64,000 bases of DNA from an uncultured Paraglaciecola sp. (GTDB taxonomy: Bacteria; Pseudomonadota; Gammaproteobacteria; Enterobacterales; Alteromonadaceae), in contig CANMKA010000018.1 of assembly GCA_947498355.1 (NCBI GenBank), forward strand, positions 1 through 64,000. The letters are read 5' to 3'. The stretch's first letter is position 1, and the number at the start of each line of letters is the position of its first letter. Shown here piece after piece: positions 7,617 through 16,891 of the stretch. The notes beneath the pieces are model-generated. The model searched no databases. It saw only the letters and a program-made list of their open reading frames with translations, and had not been told where the DNA came from. The translations under genes were made by a program, and so were the position numbers.

Positions 7617-7887
7617 GTCATTCCTTCTTTTGAATACCTCGCATTTATTTGTGTATCGATTCGGTTAAGTCTTATTACATTGAGCAGTAAAATTAACGTT
7701 TGAGTGGTGATACTCTTTGTTTATTGATTCAGTATATGAGTATTCAGCTTGCGATAGGCGCGGGACCCAGTCTTGTGTTAGAAAACATATCTGACTAGAC
7801 GTTGATTGAAAATTAATCTAGATAGGGCGAAACATAGACTGATTTTTTATCCACAGTTTAGGCGATACGAGAATGAGGTTAGGGTCG

Positions 7888-7916
7888 ACTTAGTTTATTC
7901 TGTAACTAAGTTTTTT
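7888..7916 (+). promoter_or_regulatory. Leader hairpin with T run before the P-loop gene
   Basis: ACTTAGTT/AACTAAGT (8 bp, 8-nt loop) is followed by six T and then immediately by the ribosome binding site GGAGGG at 7917. It could be an attenuator-like terminator or only a 5' stabilising hairpin. Confidence 0.4.
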
Positions 7917-7927
7917 GGAGGGCATGT

Positions 7928-8473
7928 ATGGCAAAGACGATTATTTTTGGTAATTCTGGTTCAGGAAAATCCACCCTAGCCAAACAATTAGCTAGGCAAG
8001 ATAACGCCTTGCATCTAGACTTAGATACGCTGGCTTGGCTACCAACGACGCCTCCTCAGCGTATGCCTATAGCGCAATCAGAGCAGCTTATCCGACAGAC
8101 TCTTGCTAATAAACAAAATTGGGTGGTAGAAGGATGCTATGCCGATTTGTTGACAATCTTATGTGACCAAGCAACCCATGCCATTTTTTTAAACCTACCC
8201 ATAGAAATGTGTATTGAAAATGCAAGAGCACGCCCATGGGAGCCGCACAAGTATGCCAGTAAAGCATTACAAGATAAGAATTTGAAGATGCTCATTGGCT
8301 GGATCTCCCAATATGCAACAAGACGAGATAGTTTTTCGTTAGAGGCTCACAAACAGCTGTATGCAAACTTCTCGGGAGATAAAGTTACGTACGTGACGCG
8401 CCCCCTTAAAAGAGCGAGTAGGCACCTCAATAAGGTTTGGTTAAATAGGTGTAGAGCTAAAAGGTCGTATTAA
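7928..8473 (+). CDS. P-loop NTPase, adenylate/shikimate kinase-like
   Basis: The 181-residue protein opens with a beta strand and Walker A loop (IIFGNSGSGKST, residues 5-16). Next come LHLDLDTLAW, a segment typical of small nucleotide or shikimate-type kinases, and VVEGCYADLL. It resembles the group annotated as 'DNA topology modulation protein FlaR' or AAA family ATPases, for which no substrate is established. The start is set by GGAGGG five bases before the ATG at 7928; an ATG four bases earlier is out of frame. The last 17 bases overlap the end of the convergent porin-like gene. Confidence 0.8.
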   Translation: MAKTIIFGNSGSGKSTLAKQLARQDNALHLDLDTLAWLPTTPPQRMPIAQSEQLIRQTLANKQNWVVEGCYADLLTILCDQATHAIFLNLPIEMCIENARARPWEPHKYASKALQDKNLKMLIGWISQYATRRDSFSLEAHKQLYANFSGDKVTYVTRPLKRASRHLNKVWLNRCRAKRSY

Positions 8474-9734
8474 TACTTAAGTGCCAAATATTTATGTGTC
8501 TGTTTTCATCTAATACTTGATTGTTGTCTACCTGAATTAACCCGCTGCCGGGGTTGTTGATTCTGGCATGATTAAACTGTAGCTTTGCAGCCCACTTGGG
8601 CTTGATGTCCCAGCGAATGCCAAAGCTAATGGCCTTTTGATCAATCCTAATGATATCTGTCACTAATTCAGTGGTTGCGGCTAGCAAAGCAATCTGTTGA
8701 GCTATTTGCGGGGGAAGAGCTGCTGGTGGCGCATTCAGCTGGGCTGTGAATGGCGGTTCTTTGGGGCGAGTGAAAGAGAATGTTACATAAGGCGTCCAAT
8801 CGCCTATATATTGGCCAAATGTGGTATAGCCAGAATAAGACGAAGGATACAACAACCAATCTGAGTGATAGTCGGCTACTTCAGTCATCCATATTGACTG
8901 GCTGTTATCAAATTTAGCACCAAGGGATGCATACTTTGCCCTTTGGTTAACCCCTAGTAGCCTATCTGCAACGCTATCTTTATTTGGCCAAATAAGGGCG
9001 GGGCTCTGACGCACGCCTTCGGCAAGGTTGCTAAAATCGTTATCGTTTTGTACTCGCATTTTAGTGGTGACATAACTGCTGTGAAAACGCCAGTCTATGC
9101 CTTGCCACTCAGCATGGAAGGTGATGCCGTTGAAAAAGTCGATGTCAATTGCATTGGCTTTGTTCCGTAACTTTGCTGTAGTGCCCCCTAACGAGAGCCC
9201 GAATTTTGCGTATCCGCCCCACAAGTCGTTAGCATAACGGATGTCTACTCCATCCAATGAGTCAGTGACTGTTGATGATGAATAAAACTCCATGGGCGGA
9301 CGTGCCCATAAGAAGGCATGGCCTACTGGTTTGTATTCGGATACCAAATATACACTATTGTTTAATCTACCGATTCTTGCCGCCCAGTGTCTGTTAAATT
9401 GATAACGCAAGAAGGCAATTTCTATTTTGTTTTCTAAATCACTGCGCCGTGAGTCTACAAATACAATCTGGCCTACAGCTTGAATTTTGTTAGTCAGATT
9501 AGCATTAACTTGAAAACCTAGTATGGAGTCAGGTTGAAGAGCAAAACCGTTTCTTTCTTCGTTTAGATAGGTCGATGAAAAGTTTAGGTCGTCTGATGAA
9601 CTATGAGTAGCAGCAAGTGATGCAAACCCTGTGACTTTAACCTTTGCGCGCTCAGCATTCGCAGCAAGCGAAATACCTACAGCTAATACAAATAAGCCTA
9701 CTTTCTTTAGACAGAGTTTATAATTGATAAACAA
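8457..9734 (-). CDS. Porin-like outer-membrane protein
   Basis: The 425-residue protein has a signal peptide (KKVGLFVLAVGISLAANA, cleavage near residue 27). The rest is built of alternating beta-strand-like segments such as WAARIGRLNNSVYLVSEY and YANDLWGGYAKFGLSLGG, ending in HINIWHLSINTTF with a C-terminal Phe as in barrel proteins. The start is a TTG with GAGGAG 7-8 bases upstream, inside the end of the preceding gene (17-bp overlap). The partner gene encodes a small phosphate-binding-like periplasmic protein. Substrate unknown. Confidence 0.75.
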   Translation of the reverse strand: MFINYKLCLKKVGLFVLAVGISLAANAERAKVKVTGFASLAATHSSSDDLNFSSTYLNEERNGFALQPDSILGFQVNANLTNKIQAVGQIVFVDSRRSDLENKIEIAFLRYQFNRHWAARIGRLNNSVYLVSEYKPVGHAFLWARPPMEFYSSSTVTDSLDGVDIRYANDLWGGYAKFGLSLGGTTAKLRNKANAIDIDFFNGITFHAEWQGIDWRFHSSYVTTKMRVQNDNDFSNLAEGVRQSPALIWPNKDSVADRLLGVNQRAKYASLGAKFDNSQSIWMTEVADYHSDWLLYPSSYSGYTTFGQYIGDWTPYVTFSFTRPKEPPFTAQLNAPPAALPPQIAQQIALLAATTELVTDIIRIDQKAISFGIRWDIKPKWAAKLQFNHARINNPGSGLIQVDNNQVLDENRHINIWHLSINTTF

Positions 9735-10188
9735 TCTTCATCTCCTCTGTCACGTATTGCTCAGGTATGTAAGCAATTGCGGCATTATTTTCAGAAAGTA
9801 GTTCAACAATCTGTTGTGAGTTGTCGAGTATTTTGGGGGGCTGAGCTCGGCCAGAAAAAAGCAAACGCGACCAGTAGGACTGTATTTTATTCTCTGAAAG
9901 ATTTACTAATTTTGCGTAAAAATCAGATTTTATTTCGGTTTGAGCAGGGAAATCAATCGGTAGTGCAGGAGAACCATTGGGAAAGCTTTGATACCGCCCC
10001 ATGTAAATATCGACAATTTCTTTTTTGGTTAATGACTGAATGTTACTTTCTTTATTGACTACCACTACCAATTGCGCACGCATAGCATAGCTAGCAGTGG
10101 GCAGGCATAGAGACATACAGACAAACCAAAAAAATAAGCCCCTTGTCTTCCTTAACAACTGGACACAACCAAGTTTTACCAAAGTCAC
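9718..10188 (-). CDS. Small PBP-like (phosphate-binding superfamily) periplasmic protein
   Basis: This 156-residue protein has a signal peptide ending near PTASYA and a short type II periplasmic-binding-like domain. VVVVNKESNIQSLTKKEIVDIYMG and the later AAIAYIPEQYV are typical of the truncated PstS-like proteins found beside outer-membrane barrels. At this length it cannot form a full two-lobed binding protein. The start is uncertain: GTG at 10188 is directly next to GGAG, while a TTG two codons later (10182) is better spaced from it. It overlaps the porin-like gene by 17 bp, so the two are probably made together. Confidence 0.7.
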   Translation of the reverse strand: MTLVKLGCVQLLRKTRGLFFWFVCMSLCLPTASYAMRAQLVVVVNKESNIQSLTKKEIVDIYMGRYQSFPNGSPALPIDFPAQTEIKSDFYAKLVNLSENKIQSYWSRLLFSGRAQPPKILDNSQQIVELLSENNAAIAYIPEQYVTEEMKIVYQL

Positions 10189-10286
10189 TCCGAAAGTGTA
10201 AATTAGAACAACGACTTAGCTTTGCACTCTAGAGTAGTCTATTGATTAAATCAATATTTATACCGAATACGGGATCTTACAGACGG

Positions 10287-11282
10287 TTATTCGTGGGTTT
10301 GATCTCGGCTTAAAAGTGCAAGGGCAGCTTCTTTGACAGATTTTTGCTGGTACAAGACTTTGAAGATTTGTTCGCAAATAGGCATTTCGATATTGAGTCT
10401 TTGGGCAAGAATGTGAACTTCTTTGGTGTTTTTATATCCTTCCACAACCTGACCAATTTCTTGGATAGCGTCTTCAATACTCAATCCGCGACCCAAAGCT
10501 AAGCCAAAACGGCGGTTTCTGGACTGATTATCGGTGCAAGTTAAGACTAAATCACCTAATCCGGACATGCCCATAAAGGTATTTGGCTTTGCGCCTAGTT
10601 TAACGCCTAAGCGGGTCAATTCTGCAAGGCCGCGGGTAATTAAAGCGGTTCTTGCGTTTGAACCAAAGCCTAAACCGTCGGCAAGACCTGCGCCTATGGC
10701 GATAACATTTTTGACGGCTCCTCCCAATTGAATCCCAATAAAATCATCGTTTTTATACACACGAAATGATTTGGGGCAATGCAGCTTGGCGGCAAACTCT
10801 TCGGCGAGTTGGTCTTGGGTCGCACTAATAGAAATAGCAGTAGGTAAGCCCGCCACCATTTCTTTGGCAAAGGTGGGGCCAGACAAAGCCGCTAAAGGTA
10901 GTTCATCACCTAGAATCTCAGTTGCGACTTCTTGTAATAATCTACCTGTCTCTGGCTCTAAGCCTTTGGTTGCCCAAATTATTCGGTGTTGCTTTGATAA
11001 CAGAGGTTGAATGAGGGTTAATGTGTCTGCAAAGGCATGGCTTGGCACTACGATTAAAATATCTAGGCTGGCTTGTAGGGCTTGTTCAATGCTATCGGTA
11101 ACGTCTAGAGAGGAAGGAAAGTGTGCGTCAGGTAGGTATTTTTGGTTACAACGTGATGCTCGCATAGCATTAGCTTGCACAGTATCTCTGCACCATAAGT
11201 GGGTTTGTATGCCATTACGGGCTAGACAAAAAGCAAGGGCAGTCCCATACGAGCCTGCCCCTAATACACTGACGGATTTCAT
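10287..11282 (-). CDS. gpsA: Glycerol-3-phosphate dehydrogenase [NAD(P)+]
   Basis: GpsA reduces dihydroxyacetone phosphate to sn-glycerol-3-phosphate, the backbone for phospholipids. The 331-residue protein begins with the nucleotide-binding motif [10 protein letters not shown]. It contains the catalytic-lysine region [15 protein letters not shown] and the conserved [12 protein letters not shown] and NRRFG segments. It follows secB by 14 bases on the same strand, the common gammaproteobacterial order (yibN-grxC-secB-gpsA). Confidence 0.97.
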   Translation of the reverse strand: MKSVSVLGAGSYGTALAFCLARNGIQTHLWCRDTVQANAMRASRCNQKYLPDAHFPSSLDVTDSIEQALQASLDILIVVPSHAFADTLTLIQPLLSKQHRIIWATKGLEPETGRLLQEVATEILGDELPLAALSGPTFAKEMVAGLPTAISISATQDQLAEEFAAKLHCPKSFRVYKNDDFIGIQLGGAVKNVIAIGAGLADGLGFGSNARTALITRGLAELTRLGVKLGAKPNTFMGMSGLGDLVLTCTDNQSRNRRFGLALGRGLSIEDAIQEIGQVVEGYKNTKEVHILAQRLNIEMPICEQIFKVLYQQKSVKEAALALLSRDQTHE

Positions 11283-11296
11283 CTATGTTAACTTAG

Positions 11297-11794
11297 TTAT
11301 GCATCAAGCTTTTGAGGAGCTTGTTCTTGGGCTTGAGCCGCTCTTTTTTGCATATAAGCAGCAAATATTTGATTGAAATCAACAGGCGCCAAGTTTAAAG
11401 GAGGGAAGGTGCCACGGTTAACTAAATTCGAAATGGTTTCGCGAGCGTAAGGGAATAAAGTGTTTGGGCAAAACGCGCCTATCATCTGACCCATGTTCTG
11501 CTCTGGAATATCACTTATAGCAAATATCCCTGCTTGTTGTACTTCACACAAGAATGCAGTTTCTTCGCCGAGCTTAGCAGTTACCGTTACGCTTAATACT
11601 ACTTCGTATAGGTCTTCGCCTAAGGGCGTGTTTTTTGTATCTAAATCTAGCTGAACTTCGGGTTTCCATTCTTTTTGAAAAACGGCAGGTGAATTTGGCG
11701 TCTCAAAAGAAATGTCTTTTGTGTAGATGCGTTGAATATTAAATTGAGGTCCCTGCTGTGCAGCGCCTTCGGTTGCTTGGTTTTCTTCAGCCAT
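11297..11794 (-). CDS. secB: Protein-export chaperone SecB
   Basis: SecB is a tetrameric cytosolic chaperone that keeps secretory proteins unfolded and passes them to SecA. The 165-residue sequence has the family pattern [19 protein letters not shown] near the N-terminus, [15 protein letters not shown] in the core, and the C-terminal block [21 protein letters not shown] followed by [18 protein letters not shown] lies well placed before the ATG. It lies in the yibN-grxC-secB-gpsA cluster. Confidence 0.97.
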   Translation of the reverse strand: MAEENQATEGAAQQGPQFNIQRIYTKDISFETPNSPAVFQKEWKPEVQLDLDTKNTPLGEDLYEVVLSVTVTAKLGEETAFLCEVQQAGIFAISDIPEQNMGQMIGAFCPNTLFPYARETISNLVNRGTFPPLNLAPVDFNQIFAAYMQKRAAQAQEQAPQKLDA

Positions 11795-11817
11795 GAACTT
11801 TCCTTTATTAATTTTGG

Positions 11818-12075
11818 TTATTTGCCGAGTAGTGTGTCGAGTTTATTTTTTGCTTCGAGTGCAAATAAGTCGTCGCAACCACCTACATGCTGATCATTGA
11901 TAAAAATTTGCGGTACTGTGTGTCCACCCTTTGCGCGTTCAATCATGCCGCTGCGTAATTCTGGGTTAACATCAATTTCAATTTCGTTGAATTCAACCCC
12001 TTTATCAGCCAACAAAGCTTTTGCTCTGTGGCAATATGGGCAATGCCCTTTGGTATATATATCTACTGTAGCCAT
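11818..12075 (-). CDS. grxC: Glutaredoxin 3
   Basis: This 85-residue glutathione-dependent thiol reductase has the dithiol active site CPYC at residues 12-15, the cis-Pro segment TVPQIFI and the glycine pair VGGCDDL that binds glutathione. Its length matches GrxC of E. coli. AAGGTG precedes the ATG by about six bases. It is transcribed with the rhodanese gene upstream and secB downstream. Confidence 0.96.
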   Translation of the reverse strand: MATVDIYTKGHCPYCHRAKALLADKGVEFNEIEIDVNPELRSGMIERAKGGHTVPQIFINDQHVGGCDDLFALEAKNKLDTLLGK

Positions 12076-12090
12076 AACATCACCTTCGAC

Positions 12091-12516
12091 TTATTTATTG
12101 ACGGGTAGGTTTGCACCTAACCAAGCGTTCATTCCGCCTTTTAGCACAGACACGTTTTCAAAGCCTGCTTTTTGCATTTGAGAAGCGGTGCGTTTAGACG
12201 TCATGCCCATAGCGCAGACTACTATCATGGGTTTGCTTTTATATTTTTCAAGGGAGGCAAAGTCGCCTTTAGTGATTGCGTCTGCTTTAATTTGTTTGGC
12301 ACCTAAAATATGCCCATTTTTATATTCTGTTGCGGGTCTAATGTCTAAAATGTACGCGTCGTCTTTGTTCATAAGCAATGTGGCGTCATGCGTACTTAGC
12401 TCTTGTAAAGACGAAAACTTGCTAGCGACTAGTGTGTATATCAAGGCTAATAATAGGGCTACAAATAAGCCCGATAAAATTACATGATTACTAAAAAATT
12501 CAATCATTTGATCCAT
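12091..12516 (-). CDS. yibN: Membrane-anchored rhodanese-like protein (YibN type)
   Basis: The protein is 141 residues long with one N-terminal membrane helix (about residues 10-28) and a rhodanese domain. The sulfur-accepting Cys sits in VVCAMGMTSKRTA, and LKGGMNAWL is the typical C-terminal element. Rhodanese domains transfer or bind sulfur; the exact job of YibN is not settled. It is first in the yibN-grxC-secB-gpsA operon and divergent from gpmI. No strong ribosome binding site is visible before the ATG at 12516. Confidence 0.88.
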   Translation of the reverse strand: MDQMIEFFSNHVILSGLFVALLLALIYTLVASKFSSLQELSTHDATLLMNKDDAYILDIRPATEYKNGHILGAKQIKADAITKGDFASLEKYKSKPMIVVCAMGMTSKRTASQMQKAGFENVSVLKGGMNAWLGANLPVNK

Positions 12517-12736
12517 AATAGGTTGGTCTCGTTGGCTATTGACTCAGAAAAAAGAGCGCAAATTATATAGATTTTAGCGGGAGAAACTAGCCCTGCGTAA
12601 GAATCACACAAATCCCTCGGAATAACTTATTGTTATCCATTTGGATTTTTAAACTCGATTGCAGGTGACGCGTCTGGATATCAAGGATAATATTAGGGCT
12701 TAACTTCTATTCATTTTCACCGGACTGGACGCAAAC

Positions 12737-14272
12737 ATGACCCAAGCAAAGAAAACCACAGCCCTCATAATTTTAGATGGATGGGGCCACAGAGAAAGCC
12801 AAGACAGTAATGCTATCGCCCACGCCAACACACCTGTACTCGATAATTTGTATAAAACCTGCACCACTACGCTAATTTCAGGTTCAGGTTTAGATGTAGG
12901 TTTGCCTCCGGGGCAAATGGGTAACTCAGAAGTGGGTCACGTAAATTTGGGCGCAGGTCGCGTGGTTTATCAAGATTTTACCCGCGTCACTAAAGCGATT
13001 GAAGACGGCGACTTTTTCGAAAACCCTACTTTGACTGCAAATTTAGACAAAACTATTGCTGCGGGTAAAGCGGTACATGTTATGGGCTTGTTGTCGGCTG
13101 GTGGTGTCCACAGTCACATCGATCATATTCTTGCCCTTATTAAAATGGCCGCCCAGCGCGGTGCTAAAAAGATTTATTTACATGGCTTCTTAGATGGTCG
13201 CGACACGCCGCCACGCAGCGCAAAAGGTCCTTTAGAGCAAGCAGACGACTTGTTTGCTGAATTAGGTTTGGGCAAAACCGCTACAGTAATTGGTCGATAC
13301 TATGCGATGGATAGAGATGCAAGATGGGACCGGGTTGAAGCGGCATACAACTTAATCGCAAAAGGTCAAGGCAGTCAAACTGCCACTAGCGCCCTAGAAG
13401 CCCTTGAAGCATCTTACGCTCGTGATGAAAACGACGAGTTTATGCAGGCTACAGTGATTGGCGATGCAGTACCGTTGGAAGATGGTGATGGTGTATTTTT
13501 CATGAACTTCAGAGCTGACCGAGCACGTGAAATCAGCCGTCCGTTTGTTGAGCAAGACTTTTCTGAATTCGATAAAGGCCAACACATTGCCTTAAGCGAA
13601 TTTGTGACTCTGACTCAGTATGCCGAGAGTATCAAAGCACCTTGTGCCTATCCGCCGGTAGCGTTAGTTAATGTTATGGGAGATTGGTTGGCTCAGCATA
13701 ATAAAACTCAGTTACGTATTTCTGAAACTGAAAAATATGCGCACGTGACTTTCTTTTACAGCGGTGGCCGAGAAGAAATTTATGCAGGGGAGGAGCGTAT
13801 TTTAATCCCTTCTCCTAAAGTTGCCACCTACGATTTACAGCCCGAAATGAACTCTGCTGAGCTAACCGATAAGTTAGTCGCAGCTATCGAGTCGGGCAAG
13901 TTTGACGCCATTATTTGTAATTACCCTAATGGCGACATGGTTGGCCACACAGGGAACTTTGATGCAGCAGTAAAAGCCGTTGAAGCGGTAGATTCATGTA
14001 TTGCCAGAATCGTTGATGCAATTAACAAAAATGGCGGGGATTGCTTAATTACAGCGGACCACGGTAACGCTGAGCAAATGCAAGATGAGAGCACAGGGCA
14101 AGCCCATACTGCTCACACCAGCGAGCTAGTGCCATTCACACATGTGGGAGCACGTGCGACTACTGCTCGCAAAGGTGGAACGTTAAGTGATGTTGCGCCG
14201 ACTATGCTGCATTTGATGGGCATGGAACAGCCAGAAGAGATGACAGGCTCACCTATTGTTACGTTAGATTAA
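12737..14272 (+). CDS. gpmI: 2,3-bisphosphoglycerate-independent phosphoglycerate mutase
   Basis: This glycolytic enzyme interconverts 3- and 2-phosphoglycerate and is a member of the alkaline phosphatase superfamily with two metal ions. The 511-residue protein has the metal-site start [11 protein letters not shown] and the phospho-accepting Ser64 in [20 protein letters not shown] and [14 protein letters not shown] bind substrate, and ADHGNAEQM and [11 protein letters not shown] hold metal ligands. It is the first gene of a gpmI-envC-yibQ run. Confidence 0.98.
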   Translation: MTQAKKTTALIILDGWGHRESQDSNAIAHANTPVLDNLYKTCTTTLISGSGLDVGLPPGQMGNSEVGHVNLGAGRVVYQDFTRVTKAIEDGDFFENPTLTANLDKTIAAGKAVHVMGLLSAGGVHSHIDHILALIKMAAQRGAKKIYLHGFLDGRDTPPRSAKGPLEQADDLFAELGLGKTATVIGRYYAMDRDARWDRVEAAYNLIAKGQGSQTATSALEALEASYARDENDEFMQATVIGDAVPLEDGDGVFFMNFRADRAREISRPFVEQDFSEFDKGQHIALSEFVTLTQYAESIKAPCAYPPVALVNVMGDWLAQHNKTQLRISETEKYAHVTFFYSGGREEIYAGEERILIPSPKVATYDLQPEMNSAELTDKLVAAIESGKFDAIICNYPNGDMVGHTGNFDAAVKAVEAVDSCIARIVDAINKNGGDCLITADHGNAEQMQDESTGQAHTAHTSELVPFTHVGARATTARKGGTLSDVAPTMLHLMGMEQPEEMTGSPIVTLD

Positions 14273-14275
14273 TAT

Positions 14276-15496
14276 TTGTCATCTTTACATGATATTCGTA
14301 ACCAAGCCAAGGTGCCACTTTTTGCATCTTGGCAAAGTTTGCGTTTGTGTTTTATGTTGTTCTTTAGTTTGTGTTGTCAACCAGTTATGGCTCAAAACAC
14401 TGATGAACTTGTTAACATTCAACAACAAATCAAAGCCAAGCAAGCCAACTTAAAAAAACAAATGGCTGAAGCCGAAACTATCCAGAAGCGTCTGCAAAAG
14501 GCCGAATTGGATATTGCCAACACAGCTAAACAACTCAACCAAACCGAAGCAGAACTCAAAAACAATCACATACAACAACAAACTTTAGGCAAGCAGCAAC
14601 AAGAATATACTCAGGCACTGAAGCAGCAGCAGTCTAGTTTGGCAAAGCAAATTCGCAGTGCTTACATGACAGGTAACTACGATTTTGCAAAGATGTTGCT
14701 TAATCAACAAGATGCCGCCAATTTTGAACGATCTATCACTTACTACCAATACTTGAATAAAGCGCGAAAGCAGCAAATTGATAGCTTTAAACAATTGGTA
14801 AAAGACTTACAGGCAGTCAATCAAGAGTTACGGCAAAAAAGTGCTGAATTAACTCGAATTAAAACCCGTCAAGCCGAGCACAAACAAGCCTTAACCGCAC
14901 AAAAGGTAGAGCGAGCCAAAGCGTTAAAGGCCATGCAAGCCTCTATTCAGAATGAAGAACTGAATATAGCGCAATTACAACTTAACGAAAAAAACTTGGC
15001 TAAGGCGATTGCCAAAGCACAGCAGTTAGCAGAAGAGCAAGCTAGGCAGCGCCAAGTCGAGGCCGCTAAGCTATCTCAGCGACAAGCAGTCGTTTCTTTG
15101 ACTGGATTAACCGCTAGCAAGGGAAAGCTCTTGATGCCAGCTGAAGGCCGCTTACGCAAAATGTTTGGTCGCTTTAGGCAAGGTCAAATTAAATGGAAAG
15201 GCATTGTCATATACGGTGATGTTGGCGCGCCTGTTGTTGCGATACACGATGCAAAGGTGCTTTACGCAGATTGGTTACGAGGCTTTGGTTTGGTGACTGT
15301 TTTGGACCATGGTAATGGTTATATGAGCTTATATGGACACAACCAAGCACTACTGCGCAAAGCTGGAGATACAGTGACAGCAGGAGAGCCTATTGCGCTA
15401 CTTGGGCAAAGTGGCGGGCAGACTCGGCCCAACTTGTATTTTGAAATTAGACACAAAGGTAAGCCTATCAATCCTACTAACTGGCTAAAATTATAG
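14276..15496 (+). CDS. envC: EnvC-like murein hydrolase activator
   Basis: EnvC activates the division amidases AmiA/AmiB. The protein has an N-terminal membrane or signal segment ending near QPVMAQ (residue 40), a long coiled coil rich in Gln/Lys/Ala (about residues 45-265) and a C-terminal LytM (M23) domain. That domain is degenerate: the first zinc His is absent (IKWKGIVIYGD) and the HxH motif is replaced by RPNLYFEIR, as expected for an EnvC activator rather than an enzyme. The gene starts four bases after the gpmI stop. The only early start is a TTG without a ribosome binding site, so the true start may lie later, for example at the ATG of codon 27. Confidence 0.9.
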   Translation: MSSLHDIRNQAKVPLFASWQSLRLCFMLFFSLCCQPVMAQNTDELVNIQQQIKAKQANLKKQMAEAETIQKRLQKAELDIANTAKQLNQTEAELKNNHIQQQTLGKQQQEYTQALKQQQSSLAKQIRSAYMTGNYDFAKMLLNQQDAANFERSITYYQYLNKARKQQIDSFKQLVKDLQAVNQELRQKSAELTRIKTRQAEHKQALTAQKVERAKALKAMQASIQNEELNIAQLQLNEKNLAKAIAKAQQLAEEQARQRQVEAAKLSQRQAVVSLTGLTASKGKLLMPAEGRLRKMFGRFRQGQIKWKGIVIYGDVGAPVVAIHDAKVLYADWLRGFGLVTVLDHGNGYMSLYGHNQALLRKAGDTVTAGEPIALLGQSGGQTRPNLYFEIRHKGKPINPTNWLKL

Positions 15497-15638
15497 GTTC
15501 TTCAATCCTGACAAAAGGGCTTGTTGGCAGCGCTAGGTTATTGTGTTTACGTTTTCAACGTACTGCCTAGTATTCTTAACTAAGGTCTTTATAATTGCCT
15601 CATAGCCCTTTATTACCTACGAAAATAATAATAAAAAC

Positions 15639-16343
15639 ATGCGCTTGTTTGTTGTTTTAATTGCTTTATTGGTGAGTTTGCCTAGTTTATCGGCGGCAAA
15701 AATCTCAATTATCATCGATGATATGGGCAACCATGTTGGAGATGCTGCTGCGTTTAGGCTTCCTACTGCCGTAACTTTTGCTATTTTACCCCACAAGCCA
15801 TTGTCGCGGGTATATGCCAAGCGTGCAGCTGCCCAACAAAGAGAAGTCATATTGCACATGCCAATGGAGTCGTTAGCTAGGGCTAAGCAAGAAGAAGACT
15901 TGCTTCTATCGGATATGCAGCCTCAAGAAATACGATTAACCTTAAATAAAGCCCTCAAAACTGTGCCTCATGCGGTTGGAGTAAACAACCATATGGGCAG
16001 CCGTTTTACGCAATTGTCGTTGCCCATGTCGATCACCATGGAATATTTAGCTGAGAGAGGGTTATTTTTTATCGATAGTCGCACTACTCGCTATAGCCGT
16101 GCCACATTAATGGCTAAAAAGCGCGGGGTCAGGCACGCCGAACGTAACGTTTTTCTTGATCATAATGTTTCGGAAATTGCCATAGACAAGCAATTCAAGC
16201 GATTACTCGACCTAGCTAAAAAAAATGGTTACGCACTGGGTATTGCCCACCCTCACGAACAAACTTTGGATTACTTAGAACGTGAGTTGGCCAAGCTAGA
16301 TACACAAATTTTTCAGCTCGTTCCCCTTACCTCAGTCTTGTAA
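15639..16343 (+). CDS. yibQ: Divergent polysaccharide deacetylase family protein (YibQ)
   Basis: This 234-residue secreted protein has a signal peptide (MRLFVVLIALLVSLPSLSAA) and the divergent polysaccharide deacetylase fold. ISIIIDDMGNH carries the catalytic-Asp pair, followed by TFAILPH, LHMPMES, VGVNNHMGSRFT and FIDSRTT. The family is usually encoded next to envC and gpmI, as here, which points to envelope or peptidoglycan work; its substrate is not established. The ribosome binding site is poor. Confidence 0.9.
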   Translation: MRLFVVLIALLVSLPSLSAAKISIIIDDMGNHVGDAAAFRLPTAVTFAILPHKPLSRVYAKRAAAQQREVILHMPMESLARAKQEEDLLLSDMQPQEIRLTLNKALKTVPHAVGVNNHMGSRFTQLSLPMSITMEYLAERGLFFIDSRTTRYSRATLMAKKRGVRHAERNVFLDHNVSEIAIDKQFKRLLDLAKKNGYALGIAHPHEQTLDYLERELAKLDTQIFQLVPLTSVL

Positions 16344-16878
16344 ATTCCCCAGTTTTAAGTGCGTTGATAGTCAATCTGAATGCTGAAAAAAACTGAAGTC
16401 CTGCGTATTAGTTAATCTTTTATCCGAGCTTCAGGTCACCCTCTCACAAAAAGACTCTTTGTCTCTGTCAAAGCTTCGGATTGATCAATTAACCTGAATT
16501 AGAGTTGAACTTTGCTCTTTTTGTCATTTTAGATAAAAAAGCAGGACAACTTTTTAGAATCTTATCTAGTTCTTTAGTCTATATTTTTACTTGCAATATG
16601 GTGTGCCTGAGATTTTGCGCTACGTTTTCTAAGCGATGTAAATTTGCAATCTATAGTCTGATTTACAAGACTTTTTTATTTTTTTTAGCTTTAAATCTAG
16701 TTCTAAAATGGAAACTTGGAATATTTTTTGCTTATGTTGGTCGCTAAGAATTGGGCGTAGATTTTTTGAGCGGTGTTCCTCATAGTTAGGCTTCAAAATT
16801 AACCAAGTGGCGCTAAGAGTCCACTTAGTTAGTTTAAGTAAACCCAAGTTCGGTAGTTTAGCTAGTGTATTTTGGTTC
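16344..16878. other. Long intergenic region with a structured segment
   Basis: This 535-bp gap is AT-rich. The segment 16392-16498 can form competing structures. A long-range stem pairs GTTAAT (16411-16416) with ATTAAC (16488-16493), extended by ATCCGA-GCTT (16422-16431) with AAGCTTCGGAT (16471-16481, one bulge). An alternative pairs CTGAAG (16393-16398) with CTTCAG (16429-16434). TTCAGGT (16430-16436) can also pair with ACCTGAA (16492-16498). It lies 5' of the chemoreceptor gene but about 370 bases away. The 80-codon frame at 16505 is not convincing. No known RNA family is recognised. Confidence 0.35.
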
Positions 16879-16891
16879 AGGAGAGTGTTGT

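Noticed and set aside
16505..16747. An 80-codon hydrophobic frame in the gap before the chemoreceptor
   Set aside because: The composition follows from AT-rich sequence with many T runs; no ribosome binding site, signal or family pattern.
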